The translations under genes and the position numbers were made by a program. Shown one piece after another: positions 58,098 through 64,000 of a stretch of 64,000 bases of DNA. The stretch comes from Aquimarina sp. RZ0. GTDB lineage: Bacteria > Bacteroidota > Bacteroidia > Flavobacteriales > Flavobacteriaceae. The notes beneath the pieces are model-generated. The model was not told where the DNA came from and ran no database searches. It saw only the letters and a program-made list of their open reading frames with translations. The stretch lies in contig NZ_VTZU01000004.1 of NCBI RefSeq assembly GCF_008370685.1, positions 62,001-126,000 of the forward strand, in the 5' to 3' direction. Every line of letters starts with the position of its first letter. Position 1 is the first letter of the stretch.

Positions 58098-58934
58098 ATG
58101 ACTACGAACTTAAAAACTGATGCCTCCAAAATTACTTTTGACTTTCATAATAATGAAACGATCCTTACGGAGCAGCTGAGTAAAAAACCGTTGAAAATTG
58201 TAAACCCTAAATCACAAAAACAGACAGGAGTATGCATGTTAACCAGTTATGGGGGAGGTTTTGTTGAAGGAGACCATGTCAAACTTGATGTGGTTTGCAA
58301 TCAGAATACAACCTCAATTATAAGCTCTCAAGCCAATACTCGTGTTTATGAAAGTAATGGAATACAGTGCAAGCAAAAACTACAAATAAGACTGAAGAAA
58401 AACGCGTTTCACGTTTTTTTTAACGATCCTTTGGTAATGCATAATGGCGGAAATTTTGTTCAAGAAAATACGATTGCGCTCGAGAAAGAAAGTGTTTTAC
58501 TTTTTATAGATTGGTTTTCTGCAGGAAGAACAGCTAATGGGGAGTCTTTTGCTTTTAAAACTTTTGAAACTTCCACAAAAATTACAATCGAAAAACGGAC
58601 AGTATTATGGGATAATTTTAAAATTACTCCAGAAAGTATGGATGTACGTTCACCAGGGATGTTTGGGAATCATTCTTCTTTTTTAAATATTTTTTTAATT
58701 GGGAATAAAGGCGCTACTAAGGTAAAGCTTATAGGAAAAGCATTGTCCGAGCTTGATGAAACTGATGATACTACCAGTATTCAATCTAATGTAACTCGGA
58801 TTAATGACGATACACTGGTGGGGAGGTATAGTGCTGAAAAAATTACCCCTCTCAAAAAAGTTGTAACTATGATTTCACAAATTTTAGCGAATCCGGAATT
58901 ACTGAATTACGACCATTTAGAAAGAAAATATTAA
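58098..58934 (+). CDS. ureD: Urease accessory protein UreD
   Basis: 278 residues with the UreD pattern: KQTGVCMLTSYGGGFVEGDH near the start, SSQANTRVYES, NDPLVMHNGGNFVQ and WFSAGRTANGESF. UreD (UreH) binds apo-urease and, with UreF and UreG, delivers nickel and CO2 to the active site. The gene is on the plus strand, convergent with ureG and the rest of the urease operon, and is preceded by degraded DNA and half a repeat. This suggests a local rearrangement; its promoter is not evident. Confidence 0.92.
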   Translation: MTTNLKTDASKITFDFHNNETILTEQLSKKPLKIVNPKSQKQTGVCMLTSYGGGFVEGDHVKLDVVCNQNTTSIISSQANTRVYESNGIQCKQKLQIRLKKNAFHVFFNDPLVMHNGGNFVQENTIALEKESVLLFIDWFSAGRTANGESFAFKTFETSTKITIEKRTVLWDNFKITPESMDVRSPGMFGNHSSFLNIFLIGNKGATKVKLIGKALSELDETDDTTSIQSNVTRINDDTLVGRYSAEKITPLKKVVTMISQILANPELLNYDHLERKY

Positions 58935-58948
58935 GTATTTCTTTTAAT

Positions 58949-59123
58949 TTTAACCTGAATTATACAATAGAACTTCGTTATGAAGCTTTGAGATACAATA
59001 AATACTGGTTTTTTCTTGATTTTAGGTAACAACGTTATAGTGAAATCAAAAAAGCAGCGTAGCGTTAGTATTTGCAGTAGCTCACAGATGAAATAGATTT
59101 TCAATTGTATAATCCAGGTTTAA
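58949..59123. repeat. Imperfect long palindrome between ureD and ureG
   Basis: TTAACCTGAATTATACAAT near 58950 is inverted (with small mismatches) as ATTGTATAATCCAGGTTTAA ending at 59123. The halves stay loosely complementary to a central AACGTT. It is about 175 bases and sits where the two convergent genes end. Confidence 0.5.
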
Positions 59124-59136
59124 TTTGTCGAATTAC

Positions 59137-59865
59137 CTAATCATGGTGATGCGGTTCTTCCTGAGCGTGTGCTTTGGCATGAAAAATATGCGCTATGATA
59201 GTATCTAGACCATAATCTTCTTTCACTTTAGCAAAAACGAAAGGTCCATCACCTCTCATTTTTTTAGAATCCCGATCCATTACCTCCAAATCGGCACCAA
59301 CAATTTCGGCTAAATCGATTTTATTAATTATTAATAAGTCAGACTGTGTAATTCCAGGACCACCCTTACGTGGAATTTTATCTCCACCAGAAACATCGAT
59401 TACATAAATAGAATAATCCGCTAGCTCTCTACTAAAATGCGCTGCAAGATTATCACCTCCGCTTTCTACAATGAGTAGTTCAATATCAGGGAATTTTTTG
59501 TATAATTCTTCCAGCGCATGGATATTTGCAGAAACATCTTCACGAATTGCAGAATGTGGGCATCCTCCGGTTTCTACACCCACAATGCGCTCTGGATCCA
59601 ACGCTTTATTCTTAGTCAAAAATTCGGCATCTTCTTTTGTAAATATGTCATTCGTTACCACGGCAATCGAATGTTTGTCGCGCAGTGCAATACATAATTG
59701 ACGAATCAATGCTGTTTTACCAGTACCTACAGGTCCCCCAATACCAACGGTAAAGGGACGTTTACTAAAATCTCTATCTTCTCTTATAAATTCGCGGTGC
59801 GAAAACACTCCTGGATTTTCCATATCCATTTTGTGTTGCAATATGTGTGGAAATTCAAATAACAT
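59137..59865 (-). CDS. ureG: Urease accessory GTPase UreG with His-rich tail
   Basis: 242 residues. The P-loop GGPVGTGKT is at 43-51, the nickel-binding Cys-Pro-His motif at 102-104 ([13 protein letters not shown]), and the guanine-specificity NKID segment follows. UreG is a SIMIBI-class GTPase whose hydrolysis drives nickel insertion. The C-terminus carries six His in 16 residues ([17 protein letters not shown]), an unusual place for a metal-binding tail. No ureE was found in the cluster, so the tail may partly replace the UreE nickel-binding role (inference). It starts 14 bases after ureF ends. Confidence 0.96.
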   Translation of the reverse strand: MLFEFPHILQHKMDMENPGVFSHREFIREDRDFSKRPFTVGIGGPVGTGKTALIRQLCIALRDKHSIAVVTNDIFTKEDAEFLTKNKALDPERIVGVETGGCPHSAIREDVSANIHALEELYKKFPDIELLIVESGGDNLAAHFSRELADYSIYVIDVSGGDKIPRKGGPGITQSDLLIINKIDLAEIVGADLEVMDRDSKKMRGDGPFVFAKVKEDYGLDTIIAHIFHAKAHAQEEPHHHD

Positions 59866-59879
59866 TTTCTTGTTTTTTA

Positions 59880-60554
59880 TTAGTTCTGAAATAATTTTGA
59901 ATATATTTTATGATGATTTAATTGTACAATCTCCATAATATAGGCTGATTTTGTTGCGCTGTAGTAAGGGACTGTTTGATACAGGTTGTTTTTTTCGTTC
60001 GCTTTTTCTAACACATAGGTTAGCAGACCTTGTCCACCCATGGGACCAACGATTCCTAAACGTGTCAGCGCTGTAATTTGATCTCGTAATGCAGCATACA
60101 AATACATGGATCGCGCTTCTGCTTTGCCGATTTTGAGCACGGACATAAACATCCCAAAAACGATTGTATAGTACACTGGTATTTGCTGCTCTTTTAATTG
60201 TTTTTTCAGACGATTAATTTCATCTGTTTTGTACAAAGAATACAATAAACGTGTCCAATTTTTACCCAAAACTAAAGCACTTTTTTCTAGATTAGGATTC
60301 ATTAGCATCGATTGATATGCTGTGGTTATTGCCGTCCATTTTTCGCTTTTGTTTGCGGTTGTATGTCCTGCTTCTAAAAAAGGAAACTCAAAGGAGATCA
60401 ATTGGTCTGTATATGCAACTAAGTACCTTTTTAGGTCCTCTTCATTTTGTAATAATTTACTTTTTATAGCCGATTCCATTCCCATGGAGTAGACAAAACC
60501 TCCAATAGGTAATGAAGAATCTACTAATTGAAATAACTGTATTAAATTATTCAT
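59880..60554 (-). CDS. ureF: Urease accessory protein UreF
   Basis: A 224-residue all-helical protein starting [20 protein letters not shown] with VYSMGMESA, the UreF signature. It bridges UreD-urease and UreG and controls the fidelity of nickel loading. Its start overlaps the ureC stop by one base (TAATG), implying translational coupling. The length is normal. Confidence 0.94.
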   Translation of the reverse strand: MNNLIQLFQLVDSSLPIGGFVYSMGMESAIKSKLLQNEEDLKRYLVAYTDQLISFEFPFLEAGHTTANKSEKWTAITTAYQSMLMNPNLEKSALVLGKNWTRLLYSLYKTDEINRLKKQLKEQQIPVYYTIVFGMFMSVLKIGKAEARSMYLYAALRDQITALTRLGIVGPMGGQGLLTYVLEKANEKNNLYQTVPYYSATKSAYIMEIVQLNHHKIYSKLFQN

Positions 60555-62266
60555 TAAAATAAATGGTATAATTGTGCTAAAGGGACTTTGCTAACAGGTT
60601 CACATGTTAAATGGACGTCATCAACCGTTACTTTATAACGTTCTGGATCTACCTTTATATTAGGCAATTCATCATTAAAATGCATGTCCTTTTTACTGAT
60701 GTTTCTGCAGTTTTTTACGGCTACGGCTTTTTTACTCAAACCATATTTTTCTAGCGTTTCTAAGGATATTTTTGAGACAAATACTCTAGAGGTATCCCCA
60801 ACAGCTTTTCCTAAAGCCCCAAACATTGGTCTTGAAAAATAAGGTTGGGGTGTAGGGATAGAAGCATTGGGATCTCCCATTTGTGCCTGAGCGATAACCC
60901 CACCTTTGATGACTAATTCAGGTTTGACCCCAAAAAACTGAGGTTTCCAAAGAACTAGATCCGCTAATTTTCCAATCTCCACAGAACCAATTTCATGAGC
61001 AAAACCGTGGGCTAAAGCAGAATTAATAGTATACTTAGAAATGTAACGCTTTACTCTAAAATTATCACTTCCTGTATCCTTATCTTCGGGTAAAGAACCT
61101 CGTTGTAATTTCATCTTATGAGCGGTTTGCCAGGTTCTGCAAATAACTTCTCCAACGCGCCCCATTGCCTGAGAATCAGAAGCAATCATAGACAAAGCAC
61201 CCATGTCGTGCAGGATATCTTCGGCGGCGATTGTTTCTCCTCTAATTCTACTTTCAGCAAAAGCCACATCTTCAGGAATATTTTTATCTAAATGATGACA
61301 TACCATAAGCATGTCCAGATGTTCATCGATCGTATTGTTGGTATAGGGTCTGGTAGGATTTGTAGAAGAGGGTAATACATTCGATTCTCCGCATAGGGTG
61401 ATAATATCTGGGGCATGCCCACCTCCTGCACCTTCGGTATGATAGGTATGTATCGTTCGGCCTTTTAGGGCATCTCTGGTAACCTCTACAAAACCACTTT
61501 CGTTTAAGGTATCTGTATGGATACATACTTGTACGTCATGTTTATCAGCAACACTTAAACAGGTATCAATAGCAGCTGGTGTAGATCCCCAATCTTCATG
61601 TAATTTTAGGCCTAAAGCTCCTGCTTCTATTTGTTGCTCTAAAGCTTTGGAGTGAGATGAATTCCCTTTGGCCAAAAAACCAAAATTCATGGGAAAGTGA
61701 TCCGTTGCCTTTAGCATCATTTCTATATGAAAAGCTCCTGGCGTACAAGTAGTCGCATTCGTTCCAGTGGTCGGGCCTGTGCCACCACCAATAAAGGTAG
61801 TTATGCCGGAGGCTATGGCTTCATCCATTTGTTGTGGGCATATGTAATGAATGTGATTATCAATTCCCGCAGCCGTTACAATCGCTCCTTCTGCCGCAAT
61901 AACTTCGGTGGTGGCTCCTACAACCATATCAGGATGAACACCGGGCATAATATGTGGATTTCCTCCTTTTCCGATAGCATGAATTCGTCCATTTTTGACA
62001 CCTATATCTGCTTTATAGATTCCTGTATAATCAATAATAATGGCATTGGTAAAAATTAAATCCAATGCATCTTCTTGATTGATGCCTGTGGCTTGCCCCA
62101 TGCCATCTCTCAGTACTTTTCCTCCACCAAACTTGCATTCTTCACCGTAAATCGTAAAATCTTTTTCGATACTAATTTGGAGGTTGGTATCTCCTAACGT
62201 CAATGTATCTCCTGTGGTGATTCCATACATATCTGCATAGGCATCACGATGTATCTTTTTACTCAT
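60554..62266 (-). CDS. ureC: Urease alpha subunit (catalytic)
   Basis: 570 residues. The enzyme hydrolyses urea to ammonia and carbamate in the cytoplasm at a di-nickel site. All metal and active-site residues are present, four positions later than in Klebsiella urease: His138 and His140 ([10 protein letters not shown]), carbamylated Lys221 (GLKLHEDWG), His223, His250 ([11 protein letters not shown]), His276, flap His324 (MVCHHLDKN) and Asp364 (SDSQAMGR). It lies 4 bases behind the fused ureAB and is clearly functional by sequence. Confidence 0.99.
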   Translation of the reverse strand: MSKKIHRDAYADMYGITTGDTLTLGDTNLQISIEKDFTIYGEECKFGGGKVLRDGMGQATGINQEDALDLIFTNAIIIDYTGIYKADIGVKNGRIHAIGKGGNPHIMPGVHPDMVVGATTEVIAAEGAIVTAAGIDNHIHYICPQQMDEAIASGITTFIGGGTGPTTGTNATTCTPGAFHIEMMLKATDHFPMNFGFLAKGNSSHSKALEQQIEAGALGLKLHEDWGSTPAAIDTCLSVADKHDVQVCIHTDTLNESGFVEVTRDALKGRTIHTYHTEGAGGGHAPDIITLCGESNVLPSSTNPTRPYTNNTIDEHLDMLMVCHHLDKNIPEDVAFAESRIRGETIAAEDILHDMGALSMIASDSQAMGRVGEVICRTWQTAHKMKLQRGSLPEDKDTGSDNFRVKRYISKYTINSALAHGFAHEIGSVEIGKLADLVLWKPQFFGVKPELVIKGGVIAQAQMGDPNASIPTPQPYFSRPMFGALGKAVGDTSRVFVSKISLETLEKYGLSKKAVAVKNCRNISKKDMHFNDELPNIKVDPERYKVTVDDVHLTCEPVSKVPLAQLYHLF

Positions 62267-62270
62267 AAGA

Positions 62271-63020
62271 TTATGATTGTATATAGTTTTGCTGCTTCAT
62301 AGTAGCTATTATTTCTTCTTCTCGATTTTCAATGGTTCCGTTGATTAATGCATTGCCTCCATATACTTTTACTTCTCCTGCCATTTCGACAAGTTCGACT
62401 TCTTTTTCCTCTCCTGGTTCAAAACGGACAGCGGTTCCCGCAGGAATATTTAAACGATATTTTAATGTTATCGCTCTATCAAACTCTAAGCATTGATTTG
62501 TTTCTGCAAAGGGGTAGTGGGATCCCACCTGGACGGGTCGATCTCCTTTATTTATTACCAAAAGTGATATGGTCTCTCGTCCTTGGTTTAACTCTATTTC
62601 TTCATCTAGCACTTCATAATTCCCTGGATGTTTGTTAGAGCTATTATCCACCTCAATTTTTTGTTCACTTTTTGTTAATCCAGATCCATAGAGTGCTAAG
62701 CCATTGGTGATATTTTTTTGACAAATCGGATGGTGTACAGTCACTAATTTGGTTCCGTCAGGGAAAGTTCCTTCTACTTGTACTTCATGGATCATTTTCT
62801 CGACGCCTTCCATCACATCATCTAAGCCGATAATTTGTTTTCCCAGATTCATTAATTCTGCCACTGCATATCCTTCTCGTATGAGTTCTAGCAGTTGTGT
62901 GCTTATTAGCGCTATAGTTTCTGGATAATTTAGTTTTAACCCTCTGGCATAGCGCTTTTGAGCTACAAAGCCTGCCTGATGCAGCATTAATTTTTCAATA
63001 TCTCTTGGTGTAAGTCTCAT
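62271..63020 (-). CDS. ureAB: Fused urease gamma/beta subunit
   Basis: 249 residues. About 1-100 is the gamma subunit ([20 protein letters not shown] ... [11 protein letters not shown]). After a short linker, about 135-240 is the beta subunit ([40 protein letters not shown]). Such fusions are known from Helicobacter and several Bacteroidetes. It precedes ureC by 4 bases and follows urtE by 9, so urease and the urea transporter are probably one transcript. Confidence 0.96.
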   Translation of the reverse strand: MRLTPRDIEKLMLHQAGFVAQKRYARGLKLNYPETIALISTQLLELIREGYAVAELMNLGKQIIGLDDVMEGVEKMIHEVQVEGTFPDGTKLVTVHHPICQKNITNGLALYGSGLTKSEQKIEVDNSSNKHPGNYEVLDEEIELNQGRETISLLVINKGDRPVQVGSHYPFAETNQCLEFDRAITLKYRLNIPAGTAVRFEPGEEKEVELVEMAGEVKVYGGNALINGTIENREEEIIATMKQQNYIQS

Positions 63021-63029
63021 CTGCTATTT

Positions 63030-63725
63030 TTATATAGAATTGTGCGAGTTTATTTCTTCCACACTTATTTCTGAAGCTTTAGATTCTGCAACTACTTTTC
63101 CTCTATTCATAAAATAATAGTAATCCGTAATTCCTTTTGCAAAATCTATCTTTTGCTCCACCAATAAGGTGGCTATGTTTTTTTCTTTTTTTAAACGTAC
63201 TAAAATTTTTGCTATTTCCTGACTTATAGAAGGCTGAATTCCTTCGGTTGGTTCATCTAGTAATAACAGTTTTGGTCGTCCTGTAATGGCACGTGCAATG
63301 GCTAATTGCTGTTGCTGACCACCGCTTAAATTTCCGCCTAAACGTTTTCTAAAATCTTTTAAAATAGGAAACAACTCATAAATTTCCTCTTCGGGGATGG
63401 TATCCTCTTTGGTGCTTTCTAACCCTAATTTTAGATTTTCATATACGGTAAGTTTTGGAATAATCTCCCTTCCTTGTGGTACATATCCAATTCCTAATTT
63501 CGCCCGTTTGTGTGGTGCTAATTTCGAAATGTCCTGGCCTTCATATATGATCTCACCTTCTGAGTTTTTTAATAAACCAATGACAGTTTTTAATAAGCTA
63601 GTTTTTCCGACCCCATTACGCCCCATAATGGTCGTAATAGTAGCGGGTTGTACTTTTATATCTACTCCCCAAAGTATTTGACTTTCTCCATAGGCAGCAG
63701 TAATATTTTTTGTTTCTAATACCAT
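63030..63725 (-). CDS. urtE: Urea ABC transporter ATP-binding protein UrtE
   Basis: 231 residues, a LivF-type ATPase: Walker A GRNGVGKTS, Q-loop GYVPQGREIIPKLTV, signature LSGGQQQQLAIARA, Walker B LLLLDEPTEGIQPS and a switch region LLVEQ. GYVPQGREI and EPTEGIQPS are typical of UrtE, and the urease genes next to it support urea as the substrate. It works with UrtD on the inner face of a UrtBC permease. Confidence 0.93.
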   Translation of the reverse strand: MVLETKNITAAYGESQILWGVDIKVQPATITTIMGRNGVGKTSLLKTVIGLLKNSEGEIIYEGQDISKLAPHKRAKLGIGYVPQGREIIPKLTVYENLKLGLESTKEDTIPEEEIYELFPILKDFRKRLGGNLSGGQQQQLAIARAITGRPKLLLLDEPTEGIQPSISQEIAKILVRLKKEKNIATLLVEQKIDFAKGITDYYYFMNRGKVVAESKASEISVEEINSHNSI

Positions 63726-63735
63726 TTCTGTAGGT

Positions 63736-64000
63736 TTAAACTACTTTTCCTAAATAACTATTAATCACTCTTTCGTCTGCTCTTACCTCCTGAAAAGAAC
63801 CTTCCGTAAGTAATTTTCCGGCGACCAAAACACTTACTTTTTCTATAGCGATTTGCTCCACAAAATTCATATCGTGTTCTATAACAATTACCGAATGATC
63901 TTCTACCAGACTCAAAATTAAATCTCCTGTTTTGGACGTTTCTGTATCAGACATACCTGCGGCAGGCTCATCGATAAGCATTAGTTTTGGGTTTTGGATA
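63736..64000 (-). CDS. urtD: Urea ABC transporter ATP-binding protein UrtD, C-terminal part
   Basis: The last 87 or so residues of a LivG-type ATPase that runs off the window: Walker B PKLMLIDEPAAGMSDTE, the switch His in VIVIEHDMNFVEQIA, and the usual GKLLTEGSFQEVRADERVIN end. Ten bases upstream of urtE. The upstream urt genes presumably lie beyond the window. Confidence 0.9.
   Translation of the reverse strand, partial: IQNPKLMLIDEPAAGMSDTETSKTGDLILSLVEDHSVIVIEHDMNFVEQIAIEKVSVLVAGKLLTEGSFQEVRADERVINSYLGKVV

Overview
The window looks like a chromosomal segment of a marine, polysaccharide-degrading member of the Flavobacteriaceae (Bacteroidetes). The DNA is AT-rich. It carries a SusC/SusD pair, secreted enzymes with C-terminal type IX secretion (T9SS) sorting domains, TTTG-N19-TAnnTTTG-type promoters and the flavobacterial order rplM-rpsI-rpsB-tsf ... 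pyrH-frr. An Aquimarina-like genus is plausible, but that is inference.

Layout. 1-6.5 kb: a minus-strand envelope-stress operon (YbjN-like, PspA, broken YbjQ, YqiJ/NfeD-like, YqiK-type flotillin, a small membrane protein plus a broken paralogue, and a DUF3686-type ATPase running off the window). A divergent XRE/S24-like regulator has a 20-bp perfect palindrome behind its promoter. 7.9-15.5 kb: a secreted GH5 cellulase, a DinB protein, and katG followed by an ankyrin gene and an unknown gene. 15.5-20.1 kb: a transglutaminase-like membrane protein and asnS. 20.1-24.2 kb: an accessory pocket holding a possible small RNA and an orphan LRR protein with a C-terminal bipartite NLS-like motif, bracketed by two direct copies of a 162-bp palindromic repeat. 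24.2-30.5 kb: MMPL exporter, DUF5686 protein, frr, pyrH. 30.5-47.5 kb: an accessory polysaccharide-utilisation island (beta-helix protein, SusC, SusD, GH16 enzyme with ricin-type lectin, and a GH42-like/lectin gene broken by two in-frame stops) lying between tsf and pyrH, plus two tandem putative small RNA genes. 47.5-53.7 kb: tsf, rpsB, rpsI, rplM and a DUF5916 outer-membrane protein. 54-57 kb: three lipoprotein genes. 57-58 kb: degraded DNA with a group II intron relic, a DUF1801 pseudogene and half a repeat. 58-64 kb: urease (ureD on the opposite strand; fused ureAB, ureC, ureF, ureG; no ureE seen) with the end of a urea ABC transporter (urtE, urtD).

The most unusual content is non-coding. 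There is a near-identical 162-bp long-hairpin repeat in five full copies plus one half copy, several other 140-175-bp imperfect palindromes with the same architecture, and a tandemly duplicated small-RNA-like locus whose two copies differ by pairing-preserving changes. Four reading frames are interrupted by single stop codons while otherwise in frame, which suggests recent decay. All positions and motifs were read by eye; family names rest on recognised motifs, not on database searches.
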